Below are positions 29,318-37,199 of a stretch of 64,000 bases of DNA, in pieces. Source of the stretch: Methylosinus trichosporium OB3b (GTDB lineage Bacteria; Pseudomonadota; Alphaproteobacteria; Rhizobiales; Beijerinckiaceae); NCBI RefSeq assembly GCF_002752655.1, contig NZ_CP023737.1, positions 4,116,001-4,180,000 of the forward strand. The letters are read 5' to 3'. Below the pieces are notes generated by a model. That model was given only the letters and a program-made list of their open reading frames with translations. It was not told the origin of the DNA and did no database searches. The first letter of the stretch is position 1; the number at the start of each line of letters is the position of its first letter. A program made the position numbers and the translations under genes.

Positions 29318-29758
29318 CTATTCCGTGCGCGTCACGCGGCCGAGGCGGCGCAGGCGATGCATTCTCACCACCCTGTCGCGGACATGGGCGAAGAAGCGCG
29401 GCGGCAGCATTCCGTAGACGATGCTGGCAAGGTCGCCGTTGACGGCAGGGCGCAAATCCGGCCCCGGCCAGACGAAATCGTTGGTCTCCGTCAGCACGAT
29501 CCACGAGCGTTCGGAATCCAGTCCGAGGCGCTGCTTGGTGACGGCTGGAATTTCGACGGCTTCCGTCGCATCTACGGGCGGCGTGTGGGGGATCGGCAGG
29601 ACGCAGACGAGCGGCGCGTCACCGGCTTCGCCCTTGAGGACCAGCACGACGGCGCAGGGACGATCCTTCACGCCTTCTTCTCTTCCTTCGCGCGCCTCTC
29701 GTTCCCAAAGATAGGAGTAGCGGATAACCAGACCGGGACAGGGAGCCGGCCAGCTCAA
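29318..29758 (-). CDS. PemK/MazF-like toxin of a type II toxin-antitoxin pair
   Basis: About 146 residues starting at a TTG that overlaps the antitoxin stop by four bases (TTGA). The N-terminus PAPCPGLVIRYSYLWERE followed by KDRPCAVVLVLKG matches the start of the PemK/MazF fold (P-x2-G-x-V ... RP-x-V). Further strands are APLVCVLPIPHTPP and SWIVLTETNDFVWPGPDL. MazF-type toxins are sequence-specific endoribonucleases; whether this one cleaves RNA is inference. The C-terminus is basic (RMHRLRRLGRV). The family match is moderate because the protein is longer than classical MazF. Confidence 0.72.
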   Translation of the reverse strand: MSWPAPCPGLVIRYSYLWEREAREGREEGVKDRPCAVVLVLKGEAGDAPLVCVLPIPHTPPVDATEAVEIPAVTKQRLGLDSERSWIVLTETNDFVWPGPDLRPAVNGDLASIVYGMLPPRFFAHVRDRVVRMHRLRRLGRVTRTE

Positions 29759-30021
29759 GGCTTCCAGTCTTTCAACTCTTCGTCGAGATGCTCATAGCCG
29801 GCCGGGACTTCCGCCTTTTCGAGCGCCGCAATGTCTTCCTCGCTGAAGTCCTCGACGGCGAGCACTCGGCGGTCGCGGCGCTTCAAGCGCTGGTATTCAT
29901 CGACCGACAGCAGCACGCAGCTTTCGCGCCCGTTGCGCGTCACCGCGACCGGCTCGCGCAAGGCGATGTCCTGATAGCGTCCGATGTTGCGTTGGAAATC
30001 AGCGGCGGAGACTTTGAGCAC
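29755..30021 (-). CDS. Phd/YefM-family antitoxin
   Basis: 88 residues, first gene of the toxin-antitoxin pair. The N-terminal DNA-binding half has the family pattern VSAADFQRNIGRYQDIALRE followed by PVAVTRNGRESCVLLSVDEYQRL. The acidic C-terminal half (VEDFSEEDIAALEKAEVPAG) would wrap and neutralise the toxin. Start is GTG at 30021. A near-perfect 31-base palindrome lies just upstream and overlaps a promoter-like sequence, the normal layout for antitoxin autoregulation. Phd and YefM antitoxins usually pair with Doc or YoeB rather than a MazF-like toxin. Confidence 0.85.
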   Translation of the reverse strand: MLKVSAADFQRNIGRYQDIALREPVAVTRNGRESCVLLSVDEYQRLKRRDRRVLAVEDFSEEDIAALEKAEVPAGYEHLDEELKDWKP

Positions 30022-30038
30022 GGCTTCACCCTCTCCTC

Positions 30039-30069
30039 ATGCATATCGCATAATTTATGCAATCTGCAT
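30039..30069. promoter_or_regulatory. Putative operator of the toxin-antitoxin operon
   Basis: A 31-base nearly perfect inverted repeat, centred on AATTT, with outer arms ATGCA/TGCAT and inner arms TCGCATAA/TTATGCAA. It lies 17 bases before the antitoxin start and covers the predicted -10 box, as expected for a site bound by a Phd-type antitoxin. Confidence 0.7.
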
Positions 30070-30080
30070 GAGGTTGTCGA
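30052..30080 (-). promoter_or_regulatory. Putative promoter of the toxin-antitoxin operon
   Basis: On the minus strand TCGACA (30080-30075, five of six to TTGACA) is followed after 17 bases by TAAATT (30057-30052, four of six to TATAAT). The -10 lies in the middle of the palindrome, so operator binding would block polymerase. Confidence 0.55.
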
Positions 30081-30131
30081 GCACGAGGGGACCAGGGCTT
30101 CGATTCGAGGTTAACAATCCCCGTGCAACCG

Positions 30132-30269
30132 CGTCATGCCCGCGCTTGTCGCGGGCATCCACGCCGCGACATCGCGACAAGCGGGGAAAAGAGGCGGTGA
30201 TGTTCGGCTGATGTTCCAGCATCGCGAGCCGTCACGGCGTGGATGGCCGCGACGAGCGCGGCCATGACG
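30132..30269. repeat. Inverted repeat with 35-base arms upstream of dnaN
   Basis: Left arm 30132-30166 begins CGTCATGCCCGCGCTTGTCG, right arm 30235-30269 ends GAGCGCGGCCATGACG; 32 of 35 positions pair. Each arm is itself partly palindromic. The 68-base middle shows no gene. It resembles common intergenic repeat families of alphaproteobacteria. Confidence 0.75.
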
Positions 30270-30396
30270 CTGGAATTGCTCTGCTCGTCAAACCCGGATT
30301 CGGAGACTTGATGACCGACAACCGCCTCTTGCGCGAAACGCTCGGGCTTGCGAAACTTCGCCCCTTATAATTTGGACGGGCGGCACAGGTAGAGCG

Positions 30397-31512
30397 ATGA
30401 AGATCACCATCGAGAGGGCGGCGCTGCTGCGCGCGCTCGGGCATGTTCACCGGGTGGTGGAGCGGCGCACGACCATTCCGATCCTCGCCAATGTGCTGCT
30501 CGACGCCGCCGACGGGCTGCTGCTGAAGGCGACCGACCTCGACCTCGAAATCACCGAGAAGGCTGCGGCCGAGATCGGGCAAAAGGGCGCGACCACGCTG
30601 CCCGCGCATACGCTCTATGACATCGTGCGCAAGCTGCCGGATGGCGCGCAGGTCTCGCTCGAGGGGACCGGCGAGCAGGGGCTGTTCCTGCTGCGCTCGG
30701 GTCGCTCGCGCTTCCAGCTGCAGAGCCTGCCGGAGAGCGACTTTCCCGACGTCACCTCGGGCGAGTTCTCGCATCGCTTCCAGCTCGCGCCGGCCGACCT
30801 CAAGAAGCTGATCCTGAAGACGCAATTCGCCATCTCCAGCGAGGAGACACGCTATTATCTCAATGGCATCTTCCTGCATTCGACCGAGGTCGAGGGCCAT
30901 CAGCTGCTGCGCGCCGTCGCCACTGACGGCCACCGTCTCGCCCGCGTCGAGCTGCCGGCGCCCGCCGGCGCTGCGGGAATGCCGGGCGTGATCCTGCCGC
31001 GCAAGGCGGTCAATGAGGTGCTGCGCCTCGTCGAGGATGCGCAGGGCGCGGTGGAGATCGAGCTCTCGACCAATAAGATGCGCTTCTCCTTCGGCGAGAC
31101 CGTGCTGACGACCAAGCTGATCGACGGCACCTTCCCCGATTACGGCCGCGTCATCCCCGCGGGCAACGACAAGCGCCTCACCGTCGAGCGCGCGTCCTTC
31201 CGCGAAGCGGTCGACCGCGTCTCGACCATTTCCTCCGAGCGGGGCAGGGCGGTGAAGCTCGCGCTCTCGGAGGGCAAGCTGGTGCTGTCGGTGACCAATC
31301 CCGACCAGGGCTCGGCGGTGGAGGAGATCGAGGCCGATTATGACGGCCCGCCAATCGACATCGGCTTCAACTCCCGCTATCTGCTCGACATCGCCGACCA
31401 GCTCGACAGCGATACGGCGTTGTTCCGCCTCGCCGACCCCGGCTCGCCGACGTTGATCCAGGACCGCGACGGCGCGAGCGCGCTCTATGTGCTGATGCCG
31501 ATGCGGGTGTGA
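30397..31512 (+). CDS. dnaN: DNA polymerase III beta subunit (sliding clamp)
   Basis: Ring-forming processivity clamp of chromosomal replication. 371 residues, three similar domains. N-terminus MKITIERAALLRALGHVHRV and RRTTIPILANVLLDA, middle RYYLNGIFLH and LRAVATDGHRLARVELPAP, and C-terminal ALYVLMPMRV ending are all diagnostic. dnaA and recF are not next to it, as is common in alphaproteobacteria, so this need not mark the origin. A palindromic repeat follows the stop. Confidence 0.97.
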   Translation: MKITIERAALLRALGHVHRVVERRTTIPILANVLLDAADGLLLKATDLDLEITEKAAAEIGQKGATTLPAHTLYDIVRKLPDGAQVSLEGTGEQGLFLLRSGRSRFQLQSLPESDFPDVTSGEFSHRFQLAPADLKKLILKTQFAISSEETRYYLNGIFLHSTEVEGHQLLRAVATDGHRLARVELPAPAGAAGMPGVILPRKAVNEVLRLVEDAQGAVEIELSTNKMRFSFGETVLTTKLIDGTFPDYGRVIPAGNDKRLTVERASFREAVDRVSTISSERGRAVKLALSEGKLVLSVTNPDQGSAVEEIEADYDGPPIDIGFNSRYLLDIADQLDSDTALFRLADPGSPTLIQDRDGASALYVLMPMRV

Positions 31513-31538
31513 GGCGATGCGGCTCGGCAGGAGGGCGC

Positions 31539-31621
31539 CGTCATTGCGAGGAGCGCAGCGACGAAGCAATCCAGGGGGCCGCCCCGCGGCTCTGGATTGC
31601 TTCGCTCCGCTCGCAATGACG
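31539..31621. repeat. Dispersed palindromic repeat, CGTCAT-GCGAG family, copy 4
   Basis: Starts CGTCATTGCGAGGAGCGCAG and ends CTTCGCTCCGCTCGCAATGACG-like complement. Closely similar to copy 1 at 9657-9740, including the CGACGAAGC and CTGGATTGCTTCG segments. It lies between the convergent dnaN and cupin genes. Confidence 0.85.
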
Positions 31622-31674
31622 GCCTCAACGTCGAGGAGTTCGCCCAGCGGGCGCCTCGAAGCGTCGGGCTCCCT

Positions 31675-32346
31675 TCACTTCGTCTCGATCTCGACGACCT
31701 CGATCGTCGTCTCGCCTGCGTTGCGTAGCGCGGGCGCGGCGCCGGCCTCTCGCCACTGAAAGGCGCCCGGCGCGAGCGCCATCGCCTGATCGCCGCTCTC
31801 CCATGTCTCCATCAGCAGCCCGCCCTCGACGACGATGCGCGCCATCGGCGCTGTTTGCGCGAAGCCCGGCGCCGATTCTCCCGGCTTCAGGATCAGCCGC
31901 CAGCCGCGCAGGCGCTCATTGTCGATGATCTCGCGATAGGCAGGCGGACGCGCGGAGGTCGCTCGACCCTGCGGTGCTTCCTGCAGAAATTCGAAGCCGA
32001 CGAAGTGGAGCGGCTCGGGGCCGATATTCTGCCCACGATGCACGAGGGGTTTTTTCGAGAAGGCGTTGAAGGCGGCCATGCCGCGCGGCCAATGCGTGCG
32101 CGTCGTCTCGGACTCGCCCCAATTCTGCAGCAGGAGATCGCTGTCGCGCACGACGACGAACACGAAGTCGCGCGAATGGCGATGCCAGCCCGCCTCCCGG
32201 CCGGCCGGAATCGGCACGTCGAGCAAAGTGATCGCGTCATTGCTGAAGACGGGAATGTGAAACGGCGCGCGCGCGACCGGCGGAGCCTCGGCCCGCGCGG
32301 GCGAGGCGCCGAGGAGAATGGCGACGAGGAAGAGGGGCGTGCGCAT
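31675..32346 (-). CDS. Exported cupin-like protein
   Basis: 223 residues with a cleavable signal peptide (MRTPLFLVAILLGASPARA). The first half is a cupin: a PAGREAGWHRHSRDFVFVVV segment with two His and later HRGQNIGPEPLHFVGFEFL. The second half (WRLILKPGESAPGFAQTAPM onward, then GAFQWREAGAAPALRNAGET) repeats the cupin pattern but without the metal-binding His, so the protein looks like a bicupin with one degenerate domain. Function unknown; a periplasmic binding or isomerase role is possible. It is divergent from the four-TM gene at 32434. Confidence 0.7.
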   Translation of the reverse strand: MRTPLFLVAILLGASPARAEAPPVARAPFHIPVFSNDAITLLDVPIPAGREAGWHRHSRDFVFVVVRDSDLLLQNWGESETTRTHWPRGMAAFNAFSKKPLVHRGQNIGPEPLHFVGFEFLQEAPQGRATSARPPAYREIIDNERLRGWRLILKPGESAPGFAQTAPMARIVVEGGLLMETWESGDQAMALAPGAFQWREAGAAPALRNAGETTIEVVEIETK

Positions 32347-32433
32347 GTGGTGTCCTCAGAGGTCCGCGAGCCTTGCCAAAGATCGGGCCGTGACGCAATC
32401 TCGCCGTCCATGCGCGCCCTCGGTGAGAGCGAT

Positions 32434-33465
32434 ATGATTTTTCTCGTCACGCATTTTTGGGTCTGGTGGATGGCGGCGCTCGCCATTGGCGCGGCGACCG
32501 CCCTGCTGCTGGCGCGCGCGCCGGAGCGCGGCGCGCTGGCCGGCTGGCTCGCTTGGTTCGGCCTCGCCGTCCTCGCCGGACTGCCCGTCGCCGCTCTCCA
32601 TCTCTTGTCCGGCCGGGCCGGACTGTGGCTCGAGACCGGCCTCGCCCTTTTCCTGGCCTTTCTCGTCGGCGCGGCGCTCGGCGCGCTGGCCGGCGGTCGC
32701 TCGCTGCGCGAGCACGAGGGCTGGGCCGTCGGCCTCCTCCCGCTCGCGTTGATCGTCGTCGGCGCCAATGTCGTCGGCGGCCGCTCGCTCGAGGCCGAGC
32801 TGGCGCGCCGGGCCGTCGCCGCTATCGAGACGTTCGGCGGCGACCCGGCGCGGATCGTGGTCGAGGGGCGGGACCTCCTGTTGACGCGCGACGCGAGCGC
32901 CGCCGAGGCGGAGCGCAAGATCGCCCAGATTGCCGGCGTTCGACGGCTCGTTGTGGTCGAGGCCCCGGTGTCGGAGGCCCCGCGCGTCGCCACGGCCGAG
33001 CCGTCCGCCACGGATCCAGCGCCAGCTCCGGCCGAAGCGAAGAAACAGCCCTCGGCTGCGCTTCGACAGGCCGGGCCCGAGACGAGCGTTTCGCTCGATC
33101 CGGGGCCGAATGGTCAGCGCGGCGCGGAGTCGGCGGCGACTTCCTCCGGCATTCTCGACGCCGTCTCCTGCCAGAGGGCGGTGGCGACGATCCTCACCGA
33201 ATATCCGATCCGATTCACCCGCAATGCTGGAATTCGGCGGATGTCGAGCGGCGCGCTCGAGAAGATCTCGTCCTTGCTGCAGCGGTGCCCCGCCGCCAGG
33301 GTCGAGGTGCGCGCCTACGGCGAGGCGGGAAATGCGCGCGCCGAGCGAGTGACGGAGTATCTCGCGCGAATGGGAGTCGAGCGCGGCAGGCTGTCCGCTA
33401 CGAGCTCGCCCGAGAACGCCGAGGCGCCGCAGGGCGTCGAGATCGTGATCGGGCCGCGCGGCTAG
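32434..33465 (+). CDS. Four-TM protein with BON-like and degenerate OmpA-like regions
   Basis: 343 residues from ATG 32434 (an in-frame ATG at 32410 is also possible). Four hydrophobic segments fill residues 1-115 (for example MAALAIGAATALLLA and GLALFLAFLVGAALGALAG). A soluble region follows: RAVAAIETFGGDPARIVVEG to IAGVRRLVVVEAP resembles a BON domain. After a Pro/Ala-rich linker the C-terminus (ILTEYPIRFTRNAGIRRMSS, then LLQRCPAARVEVRAYGEAGN) matches the OmpA/MotB peptidoglycan-binding fold, but the Asp expected after the GH-T motif is missing. Probably an inner-membrane protein reaching the periplasm. Its TAG stop belongs to a dispersed repeat. Confidence 0.65.
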   Translation: MIFLVTHFWVWWMAALAIGAATALLLARAPERGALAGWLAWFGLAVLAGLPVAALHLLSGRAGLWLETGLALFLAFLVGAALGALAGGRSLREHEGWAVGLLPLALIVVGANVVGGRSLEAELARRAVAAIETFGGDPARIVVEGRDLLLTRDASAAEAERKIAQIAGVRRLVVVEAPVSEAPRVATAEPSATDPAPAPAEAKKQPSAALRQAGPETSVSLDPGPNGQRGAESAATSSGILDAVSCQRAVATILTEYPIRFTRNAGIRRMSSGALEKISSLLQRCPAARVEVRAYGEAGNARAERVTEYLARMGVERGRLSATSSPENAEAPQGVEIVIGPRG

Positions 33466-33525
33466 AGCATCATCCGATCCGGCGAAATCAGATTGATCGA
33501 ACGATTCCGTTCGATCGAAAATCGG
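33463..33525. repeat. TAGAGC-type palindromic repeat supplying the upstream stop codon
   Basis: The first three bases (TAG) are the stop codon of the 32434 gene. The core is a perfect nine-base stem GATCGAACG/CGTTCGATC with loop ATTC (33495-33516). A related copy lies at 26251-26316. Confidence 0.78.
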
Positions 33526-33660
33526 TCTCCGGCGCCGAGTCGATCCCGGCGCCGCTCGGCCCGCGCCGCCAGCGTGAACGAGAGCGAGCCCGCCCGCGAT
33601 AAAAATTTCCGATCGCCTCGACCTTGAACGCGGCGGAGCTCGCTCCGCGCGCGGTTTCTG

Positions 33661-33688
33661 CTGTCAAGCTTTCGACACGTAAGTGTCG
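33661..33688. promoter_or_regulatory. Inverted repeat upstream of the phosphoesterase gene
   Basis: CGACAC and GTGTCG (33673-33678, 33683-33688) pair perfectly around GTAA, directly after a CTGTCA hexamer (33661-33666). It is about 60 bases before the start codon. CTGTCA is the half-site of a Pho box, but a second good half-site at 11-base spacing is absent, so PhoB control is only a possibility. Confidence 0.35.
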
Positions 33689-33745
33689 CAGCGCCGATAA
33701 ACGGCTGAGCTAGCGTCGCTTCGCAAAGGTGCTGGGGAGGACATC

Positions 33746-35401
33746 ATGAAACGGACTCTTTCGATACTGGCGTTGACGAGCGCCGCCTTATCAACGCCAG
33801 CGGCCTTCGCCGCCAGCGTCTCGGACTTCAATCACATCGTCGTGATCTATCAGGAAAATCACAGCTTCGACAATCTGTTCGGTCTGTGGGGAAGCGTCGG
33901 CGGCACGCCGGTGGAGGGACTTCCCGCCGCCGACGAGGCGCACACCAAGCAGGTTCGCTCCGACGGCACGACTTCCTATTCCTGCCTGCTGCAGAACGAC
34001 GCCAATCTCACCTCGCCGTCGCCTCTCGCGACGACCTGCACGGATACGACGGGCGCGAGCTTCGAGAGCCATTTCGAAAATGCGCCGTTCAAGATCGACT
34101 CCTTCATCGCGACGACGGATACGACCTGCCCGAATGGCGTTCTGAAAGGATCGGGACTCCCGGGAGGCTGCACGCGCGATCTGATGCACCGCTATTACAG
34201 CGAGCAGTATCAAATTCACGGCGGCAAGCAGGATCGTTATGTGACCGGCAGCGACGCAGCCGGCCTGTCGATGGGCTATTTCGACTCGACGAAGCTGCCG
34301 CTCTACAAATATCTGCACCTTCCGACCGCTCCGAACTACGTGATCGCCGATCACTTTTTCCAGGCGGCGTTCGGCGGCTCCTTCCTCAACCATCAATGGC
34401 TGATCGCGGCCAAGACGCCGTCCTTCTACAATGCGGTGAATGATGGCGGAGCCAATGATCTGCACTCCGTGGTCGACGAGAACGGCATGCCGACGTCGAC
34501 GCCGCTCTACGCCAGCCCTCTGGGCTCGAGCGCGATCGACAATGCTCTGACCGCGTCTTGCAAGCCGCCGGCCGGCCGTCCCGCGACCCCGGCCTCGGTC
34601 GTTTGCGGCAACTACGCGATCAACACCATCCAGCCGTCCTATCAGCCCTACAGCCCGAGCTCGAGTCCGGCGAAGCGCCTTCCTCCGCTCGCCCATGCGA
34701 CGATCGGCGATCTTCTCACGGCGCAGGGAGTGGATTGGGCGTGGTATTCCGGCGGTTGGTCCAACGCCGCGGGCATTAAGAACGGCGCCGGCTGGACCAA
34801 TGGCGCGGGTCCCAACTGCAGCGACGCCAATGCTCTTCCGAACGCGACTTTCCCCTATTGCCCGGACAAGCTGTTCCAGTTCCATCACCAGCCGTTCAAC
34901 TATTTCGCCACCTACGCGCCGGGCCGGCTGGAGCGCAAGCTTCATCTGCGCGACGAGGCGGAGTTCTACACGGCGGCCAGACGCGGCGTGCTGAAGCCGG
35001 TGAGCTTCATCAAGCCGCTCGGCGCGGAGAACGAGCATCCCGGCTACACCGATGAGCGAGACGGCAGCATGCACGTCGCGCATCTGATCGATGCGGTGCT
35101 GGACGGGCCCAACGCCGACGACACGCTGATCATCGTCACCTATGACGAATTCGGCGGCCAGTGGGACCATGTTCCGCCTCCGGGCCAGAGCCGCGCCGGC
35201 GTGCATGACGGATGGGGCCCCGGCACGCGCATTCCGGCGGTGCTGATCTCGAAGAAGTTCACCGCATCGGGCGTCGATCACGCAGATTACGACACGACTT
35301 CGATTCTGCGCCTGATCGAGATGCGCTTCGGGCTTCCCTCTCTCGCGCTTCGCGACAGCCGCGTCTCGGCGCTCGTGAAAGCTCTGAAGATCGGTCGCTG
35401 A
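33746..35401 (+). CDS. Secreted phosphoesterase (phospholipase C / acid phosphatase family)
   Basis: Alkaline-phosphatase-fold phosphoesterase exported to the periplasm or medium. 551 residues with signal peptide MKRTLSILALTSAALSTPAA ending FA-A. The first conserved block HIVVIYQENHSFDNLFG carries the metal-binding and nucleophile region of the family; later blocks are HFFQAAFGGSFLNHQWLIAA, SFIKPLGAENEHPGY and IIVTYDEFGGQWDHVPPP with the other metal ligands. Substrate (phospholipid or soluble phosphate ester) cannot be told from sequence. It starts after AGGAGG-like GGGGAGGACATC and is followed by a terminator, so it is monocistronic. Confidence 0.9.
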   Translation: MKRTLSILALTSAALSTPAAFAASVSDFNHIVVIYQENHSFDNLFGLWGSVGGTPVEGLPAADEAHTKQVRSDGTTSYSCLLQNDANLTSPSPLATTCTDTTGASFESHFENAPFKIDSFIATTDTTCPNGVLKGSGLPGGCTRDLMHRYYSEQYQIHGGKQDRYVTGSDAAGLSMGYFDSTKLPLYKYLHLPTAPNYVIADHFFQAAFGGSFLNHQWLIAAKTPSFYNAVNDGGANDLHSVVDENGMPTSTPLYASPLGSSAIDNALTASCKPPAGRPATPASVVCGNYAINTIQPSYQPYSPSSSPAKRLPPLAHATIGDLLTAQGVDWAWYSGGWSNAAGIKNGAGWTNGAGPNCSDANALPNATFPYCPDKLFQFHHQPFNYFATYAPGRLERKLHLRDEAEFYTAARRGVLKPVSFIKPLGAENEHPGYTDERDGSMHVAHLIDAVLDGPNADDTLIIVTYDEFGGQWDHVPPPGQSRAGVHDGWGPGTRIPAVLISKKFTASGVDHADYDTTSILRLIEMRFGLPSLALRDSRVSALVKALKIGR

Positions 35402-35427
35402 TCTTTCTTCTACCCGTCAGACCGTTT

Positions 35428-35460
35428 CGCCCCGCGCGCTCGACGCTCGCGGGGCGATTT
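35428..35460 (+). terminator. Intrinsic terminator after the phosphoesterase gene
   Basis: Perfect nine-base stem CGCCCCGCG/CGCGGGGCG with an 11-base loop, followed by ATTTGGTT. It starts 27 bases after the stop codon. The T-run is short, so strength is uncertain. Confidence 0.72.
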
Positions 35461-35567
35461 GGTTCGAAGGCCAGTTCTCTCGCCGCGGCGATCGGACCGT
35501 CTCGGGCCGCCGCAAAATGGACCAGATTTTCGCCGAGAGAGGTCGGCGCGGCCTACTCCCGGAGTGT

Positions 35568-35571
35568 TTAG
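35568..35571. repeat. Left target-site duplication TTAG of the IS1380-family element
   Basis: TTAG directly precedes the left terminal inverted repeat and is matched by TTAG at 37200-37203 directly after the right one. Four bases is the normal duplication size for this family. Confidence 0.85.
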
Positions 35572-37199
35572 CCCCTCTTATTCGTGACGGTCCGATTTTT
35601 TGCATCGTCGGGCCGTTCGGCTCGCGGGCCGCGCGGGGGCGTTCGGCTTTTTCACCGCTTCGAGGATCGCACTTTCGGGAACGCGTTGGGAGGAATGGGA
35701 GAGACGAGAGGGGGCGCGCCGCCCCGTCGATCATGGTCCTGCGGGCATGAGCAGCGCCGCCGGCATGGAGCAGAAGAGATCGGCCTCGGGGCAGGCGGCG
35801 GCGAAGGCGAGGCGCACGCGGCTCGCGGTCTCGATCACGCGCGCGGCGATCTTCAGCAATCGCAGGCGCAGAGTCGAGAACTCGGCTTTGGCGAGGTCGC
35901 GCGGGCGCGGGATCGCGTCGCGCACGCCGAGCATCAGCCAATAGGCGGCGGTGTGCAGGACGAGGCGCACCTGATTGGCGAGCGCCGAACGACACGAGGT
36001 TCGATCGGAGCAAAGCTGCGTCTTGTGCAGCTTGATGAGATTCTCCGCCTGTCCGCGCGCGCAGTAGAGACTCTCATAGAGCCATTGCGGCGCGCCATGC
36101 GCGCGATTGGTGACGATGAAGCGAATGTCGAGGCCGAGCCGCGTCGCCTCGATGCGGGCGATCGCGCGGCGCTCTCTGTCCCAGGACTTGGCCCGGTGAC
36201 GCGTCTCGGCATAGCCTCGCACGACGTCCTTGTCGTCGAGGGCGCGCTCGACGCGGACGGCGTCCGCCGTCTCCTCGACCTTCTTGGACAGCGGCTTGGT
36301 TCCGGGAAGGCCGAAGACGTAATCGACGCCGTGATCCTCGCACCAGGCCATCGCCTCGGGCCGCGCATAATGCCCGTCGCCGCGAAACAGGATGCCCGTC
36401 GTCGGCCAAGACTTGCGGATATGCCGCACGAGCCGGCGCAGATGCGCTCTCACCTCGACGCCGGACGGCGTCTTGCCCGGGCGCAGGATCATAACGACGG
36501 GACGGCTCTGCTCGGTGTCATAGACATGGATCGGCAGAAAGCAGCGCTCGTCATAATGGGCGTTGAACAACGACAATTGCTGATGGCCATGCGCGATGTC
36601 GCAGGTGTCGTCGATGTCGAGTGTGACCGAAGATGGCGGCTTCTCGTAGGAGGCCATCCATTGGTCGACGAGCGCATAGGTCAGGCGGATCACGTCGCGC
36701 AGGGCCGGCGCGTTCTCGAGCCGCGACAGCGTCGGCTGCGAAGCGAGATCGCGGCCCGTGTCGGGCAGGCGCCCGCAGGCGAGCTTGAACGCCGGATCGG
36801 AGCGCAGAAAATCGAGATCGTCGGCGTCCTCATAGCCGCAGCCGATCGCGAAGATGCGGGCGCGGATCATATCGGCGAGCGTGTGGGTGATGCGCGCAGG
36901 ATCGCGGCGATCGGGAAAGCAGCGCGCCAGCCGTTCGGCGACGCCGAGCCGGCGCTCCGCCATGGCGAGCAGCATGACGCCGCCGTCCGAGGAGATGCGG
37001 CCGCCGTCGAAAGCGGCTGTGATTTTCTTGCCCTGGACGGCTGGAAACGAGAAGGCGGGGAACGTATCGTCTGTCATGGCGGGCGTGGCAGGCCGGTGCA
37101 GCGGGAAAGGGTTGGTGTCAACAACCAAATCCTACGCCGTTTCAGTGATCTATGCTACGCTCGCCACCCTTCCAACAGCGCCTTCATGAATAAGACGGG
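35572..37199 (-). mobile_element. Complete IS1380-family insertion sequence
   Basis: 1628 bases bounded by terminal inverted repeats CCCCTCTTATTCGTGACGG (35572-35590) and, on the other strand, CCCGTCTTATTCATGAAGG (37199-37181), 15 of 19 identical. Identical 4-base TTAG direct repeats flank it. It contains one intact transposase gene. The insertion is in the intergenic space between the phosphoesterase terminator and envC and does not break a recognisable gene, but it could affect envC expression because it lies only about 67 bases upstream. Confidence 0.93.
35731..37077 (-). CDS. IS1380-family transposase
   Basis: DDE-type transposase of the inserted element. About 448 residues from ATG 37077 (the frame runs to 37128 through a TTG). 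Family features: FDGGRISSDGGVMLLAMAER near the start, ARIFAIGCGYEDADDLDFLR, DIDDTCDIAHGHQQLSLFNA with the first catalytic Asp region, LFRGDGHYARPEAMAWCEDH with another, and the C-terminal CARGQAENLIKLHKTQL containing the Glu. No frameshift or stop, so the element may be active. Confidence 0.95.
   Translation of the reverse strand: MTDDTFPAFSFPAVQGKKITAAFDGGRISSDGGVMLLAMAERRLGVAERLARCFPDRRDPARITHTLADMIRARIFAIGCGYEDADDLDFLRSDPAFKLACGRLPDTGRDLASQPTLSRLENAPALRDVIRLTYALVDQWMASYEKPPSSVTLDIDDTCDIAHGHQQLSLFNAHYDERCFLPIHVYDTEQSRPVVMILRPGKTPSGVEVRAHLRRLVRHIRKSWPTTGILFRGDGHYARPEAMAWCEDHGVDYVFGLPGTKPLSKKVEETADAVRVERALDDKDVVRGYAETRHRAKSWDRERRAIARIEATRLGLDIRFIVTNRAHGAPQWLYESLYCARGQAENLIKLHKTQLCSDRTSCRSALANQVRLVLHTAAYWLMLGVRDAIPRPRDLAKAEFSTLRLRLLKIAARVIETASRVRLAFAAACPEADLFCSMPAALLMPAGP

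Noticed and set aside
29154..29442. Open stretch beginning MTATILEGSECAAAQLALLV
   Set aside because: The first 30 codons look plausible but the rest is antisense to the toxin gene and low-complexity; at best a gene remnant, so not called.
30397..31512. dnaN as marker of the replication origin
   Set aside because: No dnaA, recF or DnaA-box cluster is visible nearby, and dnaN is often away from oriC in alphaproteobacteria.
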